Position numbers and translations under genes: made by a program. Below the pieces are notes generated by a model. That model was not told the origin of the DNA, ran no database searches, and saw only the letters and a list, made by a program, of their open reading frames with translations. Source: a virus. Taken from it: a stretch of DNA of 64,000 nt. Below are positions 39,801 through 47,073 of the stretch, in pieces (the first letter of the stretch is position 1; every line of letters begins with the position of its first letter). The stretch covers positions 64,001 to 128,000 of IMG/VR virus record IMGVR_UViG_3300019487_000003; one strand, 5' to 3'.

Positions 39801-40361
39801 ATGTATTTTAGCACTACAGACAAAGAAAATAAGATAATCGACGCCATAAACAAGCAACGTGCGTTGGACTTGCTATATGATGTTGATAGAGAAGCTGTTG
39901 GACTAGGTGTTTCCGGAAGAGCAGAGGATTTTGTTGAGGAATGCAGCCTCTGCTTTTTCATGGAAAAAATAGAGAAGGGAAAAGAGACGATTTACTATTA
40001 TAGCTTACAGACCAATGTTGAAGCATGGATACTTGCTTTAAAGGGTTTAAACAATTTCAGTTATATGGACATGGTTCGTGAAGACAAACCACCCTGGAAG
40101 CAAATGTCTCGCAAATCCGATGTTATGAGAATCAAAATAGATTTAGATGCTGCGAAAAAGATAATTAGCTTTGACGAAAGATGTAAGCACCGAGCCTATG
40201 ATATTGCGTTTATTGTCTACCTAAAATATGCACAACAAAAGGTTTCTGTTTCAAATATGCTCGATACAATGAAACTTTTTTACAACTGGCTCAATACAGA
40301 TATGGGAAAAACCTCATTTTCTGAATGTTTTGAGTTGTGCAAACAGGCATTGAGCCGCTAA
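39801..40361 (+). CDS. Hypothetical protein
   Basis: 186 residues, mixed charged, no recognised motif. It follows the ATPase-like gene by 5 nt and may work with it. Confidence 0.6.
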   Translation: MYFSTTDKENKIIDAINKQRALDLLYDVDREAVGLGVSGRAEDFVEECSLCFFMEKIEKGKETIYYYSLQTNVEAWILALKGLNNFSYMDMVREDKPPWKQMSRKSDVMRIKIDLDAAKKIISFDERCKHRAYDIAFIVYLKYAQQKVSVSNMLDTMKLFYNWLNTDMGKTSFSECFELCKQALSR

Positions 40362-40369
40362 ATAACTTC

Positions 40370-40486
40370 ATGTTGAAACGCAAACCAGAAGACATAGCAA
40401 TTGTGCTTTTATTTGCTTTTATCTTTGTGGTTTGGTCATACTGTTTAGCTGGGTTTGTAAATCTATTGATGCACGCCCTTAAATAA
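40370..40486 (+). CDS. 38-residue membrane peptide
   Basis: A short basic start (MLKRKPED) and one transmembrane helix (IAIVLLFAFIFVVWSYCLAG). It lies 8 nt after the previous stop. Function unknown. Confidence 0.5.
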   Translation: MLKRKPEDIAIVLLFAFIFVVWSYCLAGFVNLLMHALK

Positions 40487-40595
40487 CACCCCATAAACAT
40501 GGAGGCAGCGAACGCATCATGGGGCCGAGAAACTAAAACAATCACTCTCAAAATACGAAAAGTCCCTAAGACCTAAATTAGAACTACTCAAATGG

Positions 40596-40775
40596 ATGAA
40601 TAAAGAAACTCCATTGATGTTTCTTATATTGATGTGGGGAATTTGTTTGCTTGTATGTCTTCTAGCATATCTTCCCTATTGGATGGGATGGATAGGTGCC
40701 GATCAATACAATCTTGTATTGTCTCTTATGGCATTGTTAACAACAATGATTCTTTCTATTGTTGTTGTGCTCTAA
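40596..40775 (+). CDS. Two-helix membrane protein, possibly 5'-frameshifted
   Basis: 59 residues from the ATG at 40596, with helices MFLILMWGICLLVCLLAYLP and LVLSLMALLTTMILSIVVVL. The frame stays open upstream to about 40497, encoding an amphipathic stretch (EKLKQSLSKYEKSLRPKLELL). An ATG at 40499 in another frame would join it by a one-base shift at the GGGG run 40521-40524. Its 3' end overlaps the convergent minus-strand gene by 20 nt. Confidence 0.5.
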   Translation: MNKETPLMFLILMWGICLLVCLLAYLPYWMGWIGADQYNLVLSLMALLTTMILSIVVVL

Positions 40776-40968
40776 TAGGGCCGAAACTCATCAATACGTT
40801 TGTATTGACTGTTTTTAATGTCACAACAGCCTTAGGATTAGCTTCTGATAATTGATTTGCTTGAATTACAGCATCCTCGAAATTGTAGCCAGGATATGTA
40901 TATCTGACTGTTCCATTGATGCTTATTTCAATCAAATCATTCTCTAGTGGAGTTTCTTTGTTTCTCAT
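40756..40968 (-). CDS. Hypothetical protein
   Basis: 70 residues, small alpha/beta layout with YPGYNFEDAVIQANQLSEANPKAV. The ATG overlaps the upstream gene. Last gene of the minus-strand small-gene operon. Function unknown. Confidence 0.55.
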   Translation of the reverse strand: MRNKETPLENDLIEISINGTVRYTYPGYNFEDAVIQANQLSEANPKAVVTLKTVNTNVLMSFGPIRAQQQ

Positions 40969-41125
40969 CTTGAATATAGTTCCATTCTGATATTGCTTCC
41001 TCTTTACTCAATCCCCAACAGGCTGTGCAGCCATTTCTACATTCTATTTGAATGTTATTGTCATTACCTGAAGCGTATATAACAGGCCGTTGTTTACAAT
41101 CAAAACAATTCATTGCACGTATCAT
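40937..41125 (-). CDS. Lar-like restriction-alleviation protein
   Basis: 62 residues. CFDCKQRP, CRNGCTACWGLSKEEAISEWN is the Lar-type zinc-ribbon layout with the terminal (A)-x-x-x-W-N signature. Lar proteins reduce type I restriction of incoming phage DNA. The ATG overlaps the upstream stop as ATGA. Confidence 0.62.
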   Translation of the reverse strand: MIRAMNCFDCKQRPVIYASGNDNNIQIECRNGCTACWGLSKEEAISEWNYIQDEKQRNSTRE

Positions 41126-41550
41126 AGATCCAAGTGAATGTGAAAAAGACCTACTGGTTGACTTTCAATCAAATCAGCAATCTGTAAAAAGGATAATCCG
41201 CGGTCGTTAAGTTGAGATAGACTCCTTTCGCCGTAAAAACATCCCTCCATATCATTTAATCCAAGTGACATTTGAACATTACGTGGCAGTGTTGCGGATT
41301 GTCGATTGAAAGTGAATCGTTCAGAGAAAATATTATGGTCCAAATCATTATCTTCTCTGAGCAAAACTCCCTCTACTAGATTTAATTTTTGTTTAAGAAC
41401 TTCACAGGCGACACCCAAACAGCAGTGGCCTTTGTTTGTTTTTAAAGTTCCTTTTACTTGTTGATACTCTCCAGATCGAAGCGCCGACAACCAATCTCTA
41501 ACATTCTTTTCTATCTCTTCCTTATAGAACTGCATTGTTTGCCACTTCAT
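41122..41550 (-). CDS. LRSG-CCLGVACE family protein, copy 1
   Basis: 142 residues. The family pattern is V-x-x-W-L-x-A-L-R-S-G-x-Y near residue 20, KGHCCLGVACEVL near 45, a LP-x-x-V-x-x-x-LGL block near 90 and IADLIESQPVGLF near the end. Three more copies lie at 43117, 45628 and 46035. The family occurs in many phages; its function is unknown. The invariant Cys-Cys suggests metal or redox chemistry. Confidence 0.7.
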   Translation of the reverse strand: MKWQTMQFYKEEIEKNVRDWLSALRSGEYQQVKGTLKTNKGHCCLGVACEVLKQKLNLVEGVLLREDNDLDHNIFSERFTFNRQSATLPRNVQMSLGLNDMEGCFYGERSLSQLNDRGLSFLQIADLIESQPVGLFHIHLDL

Positions 41551-41705
41551 AAATTTTTATTCCATTCATCTGTGAAATGTTTAGCTAAGAAAATCAGAAC
41601 AACTATCAAAGCAAATGCCCAAAACCATTGCCCCTTCACGATACAAAGAAAAACGTTTAACCAACAGCCAAATAGAATTAGCCATTGTAAAACATAATTT
41701 ATCAT
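41547..41705 (-). CDS. 52-residue membrane protein
   Basis: Two hydrophobic helices, VLQWLILFGCWLNVFLCIV and WFWAFALIVVLIFLA. Start and stop overlap both neighbours as ATGA, so it is translationally coupled. Function unknown. Confidence 0.6.
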   Translation of the reverse strand: MINYVLQWLILFGCWLNVFLCIVKGQWFWAFALIVVLIFLAKHFTDEWNKNL

Positions 41706-41875
41706 TTTAGCCGCTTCCTAAACACCAAAACACCAGTTGAGAAAAGTACCAGCAAGATAACCCATATCACTATCGAAACAACAAGCGGCGAAAATACAAT
41801 TAACCAATTAATTTGTGCTATTCCAGCTAGTTTCAGCACCAATAAAACAACAAATGTAACTTCAAGCAAACCCAT
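41702..41875 (-). CDS. Small transmembrane protein (Fragile-X-F-like phage family)
   Basis: 57 residues. MGLLEVTFVVLLVLKLAGIAQINWLIVFSPL with a second helix is the small phage membrane family sometimes annotated as transmembrane Fragile-X-F protein. Coupled to the downstream gene by ATGA. Role unknown. Confidence 0.65.
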   Translation of the reverse strand: MGLLEVTFVVLLVLKLAGIAQINWLIVFSPLVVSIVIWVILLVLFSTGVLVFRKRLK

Positions 41876-41876
41876 A

Positions 41877-42020
41877 CTATATTTCCTTATTCCAATACAC
41901 TAACACATTAATAGAAGACCATAACAATGCTATACAACTAAAAAGATTGGGTGGCCAAATGAAAGTTCCAGCTAATATGAATAGGAAAATTGCGACTGTT
42001 AAAATGCGGAAAAATATCAT
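41877..42020 (-). CDS. 47-residue membrane protein
   Basis: Hydrophobic helices IFFRILTVAIFLFILAGTFIW and CIALLWSSINVLVYW. Start overlaps the upstream stop. Function unknown. Confidence 0.6.
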   Translation of the reverse strand: MIFFRILTVAIFLFILAGTFIWPPNLFSCIALLWSSINVLVYWNKEI

Positions 42021-42298
42021 AGAACCTTTGCAAGTTTTTGTCTGTCTTCCATTTCATGCAAAATGATTTCTTCAAGTCCTCGTTTAGCTACAGCTATAAT
42101 CTGGACCAATTCTTCAGTCTTTCTTTTGTATGTCCCGTTTTTCTTAACCTCGTCCCAGAATTCATCAACTTCCTCTTGCAATACTGCATAAAGTTCGTGG
42201 TCTGAATTATAAGGTTTATACTTCTTCCTTACTTTTGTAATCTCGTCTTCAACAAGAGTTGAAACGTATTCAGAAATTTCACTTCGAGATAGCTTCAT
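42017..42298 (-). CDS. MazG-like helical protein
   Basis: 93 residues from the ATG at 42298. ELYAVLQEEVDEFWDEVKKNG has the E-E-x-x-E-x-x-x-E spacing of MazG-type NTP pyrophosphatases, with a second helix IIAVAKRGLEEII. It may hydrolyse (d)NTPs or ppGpp-like nucleotides. It is a single short unit, so the call is moderate. Confidence 0.55.
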   Translation of the reverse strand: MKLSRSEISEYVSTLVEDEITKVRKKYKPYNSDHELYAVLQEEVDEFWDEVKKNGTYKRKTEELVQIIAVAKRGLEEIILHEMEDRQKLAKVL

Positions 42299-42473
42299 AT
42301 GTTGCAATTTCCTTTTGAATTAAAAACTCTAAAGAAGAAAAGATAAACAATGTATCTTCTTTTGAAAGAGTAAAGTAATCTTGTGATCTAGCTTGGGTTT
42401 GTTCAATCTTGTATTTCAATACAGAACTAACAATCTTTAACTTATCTAAGATTTCTTGTTGCTGTTTTTCCAT
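42279..42473 (-). CDS. Small helical protein
   Basis: 64 residues, mostly charged helix (QQEILDKLKIVSSVLKYKIEQT). It overlaps the MazG-like gene start. Function unknown. Confidence 0.55.
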   Translation of the reverse strand: MEKQQQEILDKLKIVSSVLKYKIEQTQARSQDYFTLSKEDTLFIFSSLEFLIQKEIATYEAISK

Positions 42474-42514
42474 ATTTGTCTGCTAACCAATTATACATTA
42501 CAATCTCTTTACTG

Positions 42515-42673
42515 TCAACGTTTGAGTATTTCACACAAGCAAAGCCCTGCCCCAAAGACACCAAAGGTCAAATAAATGACATATATTTCTGGATTAGTCT
42601 CATACATGACAACAGTCCACAATATTCCACAAATCAGTCCCAAGAGTAAAAATAGAAAGTTCTTATAGGCCAT
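42515..42673 (-). CDS. 52-residue membrane protein
   Basis: Two helices, FLFLLLGLICGILWTVVMY and IYLTFGVFGAGLCLCEIL. GGAA and an overlap with the upstream gene end suggest coupling. Function unknown. Confidence 0.6.
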   Translation of the reverse strand: MAYKNFLFLLLGLICGILWTVVMYETNPEIYVIYLTFGVFGAGLCLCEILKR

Positions 42674-42914
42674 ATTTCCTTTTGACTAAAAATCGACAAA
42701 TTTCTGTTTTACTGTCATACTTTCTACAATCGTCGTAATATGATACAGCAGCAGGAATCAAATTTGATTTGTATTTGGATTCTCTTTCTTGAACATCTCT
42801 GAAAATGTATGCAACAAAACAAAGAGCAGTTAGGACTATAGCTGCAATCAAAATATTATCACTATCCATGAGATTTCCTGTGGAAAGTAGCTCTAAAAAT
42901 GAAATAAATGACAT
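42663..42914 (-). CDS. Single-pass membrane protein
   Basis: 83 residues with one helix (NILIAAIVLTALCFVAYIF) and a basic Tyr-rich tail. Function unknown. Confidence 0.55.
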   Translation of the reverse strand: MSFISFLELLSTGNLMDSDNILIAAIVLTALCFVAYIFRDVQERESKYKSNLIPAAVSYYDDCRKYDSKTEICRFLVKRKYGL

Positions 42915-42950
42915 TTAAAGCATTTCCGACCGATGTAAGGGACATATAAG

Positions 42951-43115
42951 CTATTCCTTTTTGAGCTTGTTATACATGATGAAGAATACAAACGCAAGCA
43001 CCCAATCCCAAACCATCAACCCCCAATGTCCCTGCATCCATCTAATAGGAGCTACTGTTAATGTGATTATCGCAAAGAGCAGAGATGTATAACTAAGAAA
43101 TTTGGAAACTGTCAT
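42951..43115 (-). CDS. 54-residue membrane protein
   Basis: Two helices, LLFAIITLTVAPIRWM and WDWVLAFVFFIMYNKL. It starts 1 nt after the stop of family copy 2. Function unknown. Confidence 0.6.
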   Translation of the reverse strand: MTVSKFLSYTSLLFAIITLTVAPIRWMQGHWGLMVWDWVLAFVFFIMYNKLKKE

Positions 43116-43116
43116 A

Positions 43117-43530
43117 CTATAGTTTTAAATTCTTGAACTTAAATAGTCCTTTGGGTTGTGATTCGATGAAATCAGCAATTCCCCTAAAATCTGTGCCTGA
43201 GCAATCGTTTATGTCTGAAAGATTAACATATGGAATATTTACGATTTGATCAAAGTGTCCCGACCTAGTGCTGAGGCCGAGTGAATCTTGCACATCTGGT
43301 GGAAGGTCAAAATGATAATTGTTATATCTATATGACCATCTATCTTGACCATTGGGAGCCTTGTGCTTGCGTAATCCCAAATCTCGTTTGAATATTTCAC
43401 AAGCAACACCGAGACAACAGTGGCCTTGTAGATTGCAAAGATCCTTTGTTGTTTGTTGGTATCGGCCCGATCTTAAAGCCTGTAACCATCTCTTAACATT
43501 CTGTTCTACTTGTTTCTTTGTGAATTTCAT
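43117..43530 (-). CDS. LRSG-CCLGVACE family protein, copy 2
   Basis: 137 residues with WLQALRSGRYQQ, GHCCLGVACEIF, LPPDVQDSLGLSTRSGHF and IADFIESQPKGLF. It begins MKFTKKQVEQNVKRW, like copies 3 and 4. Its ATG overlaps the upstream stop as ATGA. Confidence 0.7.
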   Translation of the reverse strand: MKFTKKQVEQNVKRWLQALRSGRYQQTTKDLCNLQGHCCLGVACEIFKRDLGLRKHKAPNGQDRWSYRYNNYHFDLPPDVQDSLGLSTRSGHFDQIVNIPYVNLSDINDCSGTDFRGIADFIESQPKGLFKFKNLKL

Positions 43531-43742
43531 GCTCGATTGCCTTTGATAACCCAGTAAGAGTTGTAAATTTCATCAATAGAACTATCTTCTGTTACTAATA
43601 ATTCATGATCATTGAACGTAAATGATACTGGACATCTGAGAATGGTTGCTAGATACCTAGCTTCTCTAATAGTATTAGATAATTCAGATCCCGGCATGAC
43701 TGTTAATTCTATCGAGAAGTTTGTTAGCCTTATTTTGCTCAT
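43527..43742 (-). CDS. Hypothetical protein
   Basis: 71 residues, beta-rich, with SIELTVMPGSELSNTIREARYLA. It shares a small alpha/beta look with the 40756 gene. Function unknown. Confidence 0.5.
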   Translation of the reverse strand: MSKIRLTNFSIELTVMPGSELSNTIREARYLATILRCPVSFTFNDHELLVTEDSSIDEIYNSYWVIKGNRA

Positions 43743-43779
43743 GTTGAATATTATCTCACAATCACACTATGGATGCAAA

Positions 43780-43995
43780 TTATTGTTTATCTGCTTTAAA
43801 ATTGAATACTTTGAAGCACCTAGGACAGTAATCATATATCCCTAATCCGTGGATACAGAAACCATAAGATGTTTCAAGCCCTATCTTTGTTACACATCTA
43901 AGTTTCTTGGGGAACAAATATCTCCAAAATGGATCTTTATCTGTCTTGGGAAGTTTACGAGAACTTTCAATTTTACACGTAGGACAAAATTTCAT
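43780..43995 (-). CDS. Zinc-ribbon-like protein
   Basis: 71 residues from the ATG at 43995. CPTC near the start and CPRC near the end could form a zinc ribbon. The middle is basic and aromatic. Function unknown. Confidence 0.55.
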   Translation of the reverse strand: MKFCPTCKIESSRKLPKTDKDPFWRYLFPKKLRCVTKIGLETSYGFCIHGLGIYDYCPRCFKVFNFKADKQ

Positions 43996-44003
43996 CGCAA
44001 TTC

Positions 44004-44234
44004 CTAGATACACTTATCTATTTCTTCGATAACATAAGACAATATCTTGTATTTAAAATAATCTTCATTTTGTTTTTTAAAGTCTTCACTTGCTAAAACC
44101 CTTTTGAAGTATTTTGATCCATCTCTGTTGCGAATTGTATAATCTGTGCTAATATGACGGCCATTATCATCTAGGTTTATAGCTGCCCAATCTCTCGGAT
44201 TGTTTTCATAGGAAGCAATAACGTTTAATTTCAT
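44004..44234 (-). CDS. Hypothetical protein
   Basis: 76 residues, charged, with NNPRDWAAINLDDNGRH. It starts 1 nt after the stop of the 44236 gene. Function unknown. Confidence 0.5.
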   Translation of the reverse strand: MKLNVIASYENNPRDWAAINLDDNGRHISTDYTIRNRDGSKYFKRVLASEDFKKQNEDYFKYKILSYVIEEIDKCI

Positions 44235-44235
44235 A

Positions 44236-44403
44236 TTAGAAAAGCAAAACGAGTAGCCCGTAAACGACTGCTACAAAGAAAGTAACGAGCCCGGCAGCCA
44301 ATTCACGAAGCGGCTTCCATTCAGGATGCAGATTTGTGAAATAGTTGGCAGCATAGAAAGAAGCACCAAAAGAAACAGCTAAAACAAGAACAAACGCGAA
44401 CAT
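44236..44403 (-). CDS. Two-helix membrane protein
   Basis: 55 residues from the ATG at 44403 (GAGGAA just upstream). Helices FAFVLVLAVSFGASFYAA and LVTFFVAVVYGLLVLLF. Function unknown. Confidence 0.6.
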   Translation of the reverse strand: MFAFVLVLAVSFGASFYAANYFTNLHPEWKPLRELAAGLVTFFVAVVYGLLVLLF

Positions 44404-44413
44404 ATTTTCCTCA

Positions 44414-44644
44414 CTAATTAAAAGACAACCAAATAATACGAGCAAATATCCAGAAAGCTGAGATAGTTATAACAATTCCCATTGCAGCTAAGGGATAGAT
44501 AAAAATCTTGTGTGTCAGATCACGATATTTGTCATACTGAATGACACAACGACGACACAAAAGATGTTGAATAGCTGGACCCTCTGGACACAAGTCAGTT
44601 CTTCTAGCAGTGGCCTTACACTTATTACAATTTTGACATTTCAT
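44414..44644 (-). CDS. Zinc-finger plus transmembrane protein
   Basis: 76 residues. CQNCNKC and CRRC give a zinc-ribbon head, followed by one or two hydrophobic helices (IFIYPLAAMGIVITISAFWIF). The start overlaps the upstream stop. Function unknown. Confidence 0.55.
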   Translation of the reverse strand: MKCQNCNKCKATARRTDLCPEGPAIQHLLCRRCVIQYDKYRDLTHKIFIYPLAAMGIVITISAFWIFARIIWLSFN

Positions 44645-45015
44645 ATAATTCTCATTATGATTTTGGAATCAGTTATAGATACACTAAATCCTAATTTTTC
44701 TAAGAACATTGCAGAAAATGTTAAAAGCTCTTTTGTTACTTCAAAGTGATAGTTACTGAAGTCAACAGTCACAGATCCATGTGTATTCAATGCTAAAAAT
44801 GCATTTGGATCTTCACATGCTTTTGCACAATTAAATAGAATATCAGCAAATTGCATCAAATCACTTGAAGTTTTTATAAAACCCGAATCACAAGAATTCT
44901 GTTGATTCAGAGTTGAAATGATTTCATTGACTGTTTTTTCTAATCCTATTCCCCTGTTTTCATAATATTTTCTTACAATTTGTGCAACTTCCTGTTTTAT
45001 AGTATTTTCATTCAT
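44641..45015 (-). CDS. Hypothetical protein
   Basis: 124 residues, soluble, with MQFADILFNCAKACEDPNAFLALN and a beta end. No family recognised. Confidence 0.6.
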   Translation of the reverse strand: MNENTIKQEVAQIVRKYYENRGIGLEKTVNEIISTLNQQNSCDSGFIKTSSDLMQFADILFNCAKACEDPNAFLALNTHGSVTVDFSNYHFEVTKELLTFSAMFLEKLGFSVSITDSKIIMRII

Positions 45016-45020
45016 AAATC

Positions 45021-45179
45021 CTACTTGAATATCTTCCGAAGAGAAAAAAGAATAACAGCTAAAAATGAATGTATTGCAACGGCCGCTGGCCAGGGGCCGA
45101 ACTTTTCTGCTAGAACGCAGAAGGCAAACGTTATAATCATAAATGCAATAAGAGCAAAAAAGAACCTTACATCATTCAT
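45021..45179 (-). CDS. Two-helix membrane protein
   Basis: 52 residues from the ATG at 45179. Helices RFFFALIAFMIITFAFCVLA and AVAIHSFLAVILFSL. ATGA overlap with the upstream gene. Confidence 0.58.
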   Translation of the reverse strand: MNDVRFFFALIAFMIITFAFCVLAEKFGPWPAAVAIHSFLAVILFSLRKIFK

Positions 45180-45352
45180 ATAGTGATTGCCAATATTGTT
45201 CCAACAAATGCCCATGCAGCAAATCCGAAAAGAAATTCATGCTCTTCCAGCGAGTCTTCTCCCTGTATTCTGAACCATAGACGCAAAAGAGATTCACCAG
45301 TATATCTAACCAGTTGAGTCCAAACAATTATCAACAAAAACGTTTTTAACAT
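45176..45352 (-). CDS. Two-helix membrane protein
   Basis: 58 residues from the ATG at 45352 (GGGAG upstream). Helices LKTFLLIIVWTQLVRY and FLFGFAAWAFVGTILAI. Function unknown. Confidence 0.58.
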   Translation of the reverse strand: MLKTFLLIIVWTQLVRYTGESLLRLWFRIQGEDSLEEHEFLFGFAAWAFVGTILAITI

Positions 45353-45357
45353 CTGTT

Positions 45358-45624
45358 TCACTCCCAAGAAAACTCTATGAAATCAGGATAAGCAGTCACG
45401 GGACGAATCGAAAATCCAAGATTCTTATAGTGTTGGAGGATTGCCTCTTTTTGTGAACTTTCTATAGTAGACTCAAATTTATAGACCATCGCATAATTCC
45501 CGAATCTAATGTTCTCTTTGATGCTTCTATCAATTTCTTTGAACTGTTGATGAAAGATTCTAGCCCGTGAATCTTTTGTCATATCCTGAGCTTTTCGCTT
45601 ATTCCAAACTCTCGAAAATATCAT
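45358..45624 (-). CDS. Hypothetical protein
   Basis: 88 residues with a basic start and a small domain ending in NLGFSIRPVTAYPDFIEFSWE. Function unknown. Confidence 0.55.
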   Translation of the reverse strand: MIFSRVWNKRKAQDMTKDSRARIFHQQFKEIDRSIKENIRFGNYAMVYKFESTIESSQKEAILQHYKNLGFSIRPVTAYPDFIEFSWE

Positions 45625-45627
45625 AAA

Positions 45628-46038
45628 TCACAAATCTAACTTCTTATAGACAAAAAGGCCTACTGGTTGACTTTCAATCAAATCTGCGATTTCATCAAAA
45701 GTTGCTTCATACAGATCGTTCATCCGTGTGAGAGAAGATGTTTCATCATTTTCAAATTCACCACTGCTATCAGTGAGCCCCAACTTGCGACGAAGCAACT
45801 CTGGAAGTGTCAAATCGTTCCATTGAAATTGCTGATCATCGGTCCCACCAAAGTCAGCGTATTTAAGATGCCTGCCGTCTTCGATTCTTCGTGCGTGAAA
45901 AACTTCGCAAGCAACACCGAGACAACAGAATTTTCCATCATTGGCCAATCTTTCCCGGCCTTGTTCATAGTCTCCGCTGCGAAGGGCCCGCAACCACTTT
46001 CTGACATTCTTCTCGACTTCTTTCTTGGAAACTCTCAT
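45628..46038 (-). CDS. LRSG-CCLGVACE family protein, copy 3
   Basis: 136 residues with VRKWLRALRSGDYEQG, GKFCCLGVACEVF, TLPELLRRKLGLTDSSGEF, LTRMNDLYEATFDEIADLIESQPVGLF. It is coupled to copy 4 by ATGA overlap, so copies 3 and 4 are a direct tandem. Confidence 0.72.
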   Translation of the reverse strand: MRVSKKEVEKNVRKWLRALRSGDYEQGRERLANDGKFCCLGVACEVFHARRIEDGRHLKYADFGGTDDQQFQWNDLTLPELLRRKLGLTDSSGEFENDETSSLTRMNDLYEATFDEIADLIESQPVGLFVYKKLDL

Positions 46039-46439
46039 ATTTTTAAATTCCTATACTTGAACAAACCACTAGGCTGAGACTGAATGACATTAGCAATTTG
46101 CTCAAAAGAATGTCCCGTATCATTCAAACGAATAAGTGAAAAGTCATTGTATTTACCATCATGATTCTGAAGGCCTAATAGTTGACGAACCTTATCTGGA
46201 AGATTAGCTCTTGCCCATTTTAATGAACCATCATCCTTGTATTGCCAAACACATAATTCTTTTCCACCCGAGGTCACACATTTCTGTTTTTCTATCTTAA
46301 AGACTTCGCAAGCTACACCGAGACAACAATGCTTACCATTATATGATAGACTGTTAGTGCCTTGCTTATAGTCACCTGAACGAAGGGCCTTAATCCAACG
46401 TCGAATGTTTCTTTCTACTTGTTTCTTTGTTATCCTCAC
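46035..46439 (-). CDS. LRSG-CCLGVACE family protein, copy 4
   Basis: 134 residues from a GTG at 46439 with AGAGG just upstream. A longer reading to 46565 runs through a G+C-rich stretch unlike its neighbours and is rejected. It carries IRRWIKALRSGDYKQG, GKHCCLGVACEVF, LPDKVRQLLGLQNHDGKY and IANVIQSQPSGLF. Confidence 0.7.
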   Translation of the reverse strand: MRITKKQVERNIRRWIKALRSGDYKQGTNSLSYNGKHCCLGVACEVFKIEKQKCVTSGGKELCVWQYKDDGSLKWARANLPDKVRQLLGLQNHDGKYNDFSLIRLNDTGHSFEQIANVIQSQPSGLFKYRNLKI

Positions 46440-46599
46440 ATTACCTCTGAGATTGAGTTTATGCCGGCCTATGCTGGCCAAAACTCCATACACGGCCTGT
46501 GGGCTCACGCTGCGCGGAATCCCGGCCCCCTCGGTAAAAGGCCGCCATAGTCCCCGTTTCCACAAGTCCCTAAACTATTCTATTACAACTCTATCACAC

Positions 46600-46794
46600 C
46601 TAAATGTTTTCGTCAATGGCCTTTATCTTACCTTCCATAGTATTCCGAAAATATAGACTATAATGCTCATCACAATAAACCCTTATACTTTTCCCCAACT
46701 CGGAAAGGCCTACAAGGTCACCACATTTTCTCAGTCTCTCTCTTTCGTTAGTGTAGGCCAACTCGATTCTATTTTGGAATTCTTGTCTTGTCAT
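46600..46794 (-). CDS. Small helical protein, first gene of the minus-strand operon
   Basis: 64 residues, charged. The -10 box TATAAT ends 6 nt before the ATG, so the mRNA is probably leaderless. Function unknown. Confidence 0.6.
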   Translation of the reverse strand: MTRQEFQNRIELAYTNERERLRKCGDLVGLSELGKSIRVYCDEHYSLYFRNTMEGKIKAIDENI

Positions 46795-46800
46795 ATTTTT

Positions 46801-46829
46801 ATTATAACATTGCTTGACTTTCGAGTCAA
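46801..46829 (-). promoter_or_regulatory. Minus-strand promoter of the small-gene operon
   Basis: On the minus strand, TTGACT (46829-46824), 17-nt spacer, TATAAT (46806-46801), then AAAAAT and the ATG at 46794. Its -35 box lies beside the plus-strand -35 box in the palindrome TTGACTTTCGAGTCAA. Confidence 0.8.
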
Positions 46830-46842
46830 TAGGTGATAAAAT
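46814..46842 (+). promoter_or_regulatory. Plus-strand promoter for the rod-shaped RNAs
   Basis: TTGACT at 46814-46819, 17-nt spacer, TAAAAT at 46837-46842. It overlaps the divergent minus-strand promoter. Confidence 0.75.
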
Positions 46843-46893
46843 GGCCTATATAATGATGAACAACCGGAGCTTTTGCTCCAGGTGAGTGATATA

Positions 46894-47033
46894 AATTTGG
46901 GTGGATAACTTCTTTTCAATCCTAATCGGTGTATCTCTGGATACTTAAAATGGCCGGTACTTCTGAGAAGGTCGGGTGCGCCAGCGGCCTTATTAAAGAT
47001 TGCGAAGTGTGTTAGTTCTTATCCATCCAAATT
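46894..47033 (+). ncRNA. Rod-shaped structured RNA 1 (about 140 nt)
   Basis: AATTTGGGTGGATAA (46894-46908) pairs with TTATCCATCCAAATT (47019-47033) as a 15-bp closing stem. Inside, CAATC/GATTG extends it and hairpins GTATC-TCTG-GATAC and CTTC-TGA-GAAG branch off. No ORF fits. Upstream at 46866-46879 there is a separate GGAGC-TTTT-GCTCC hairpin. Family not recognised. Confidence 0.65.
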
Positions 47034-47073
47034 CTAGGATTGTGCAATCACTGGCGCTTTCTTTTGTATTTGG

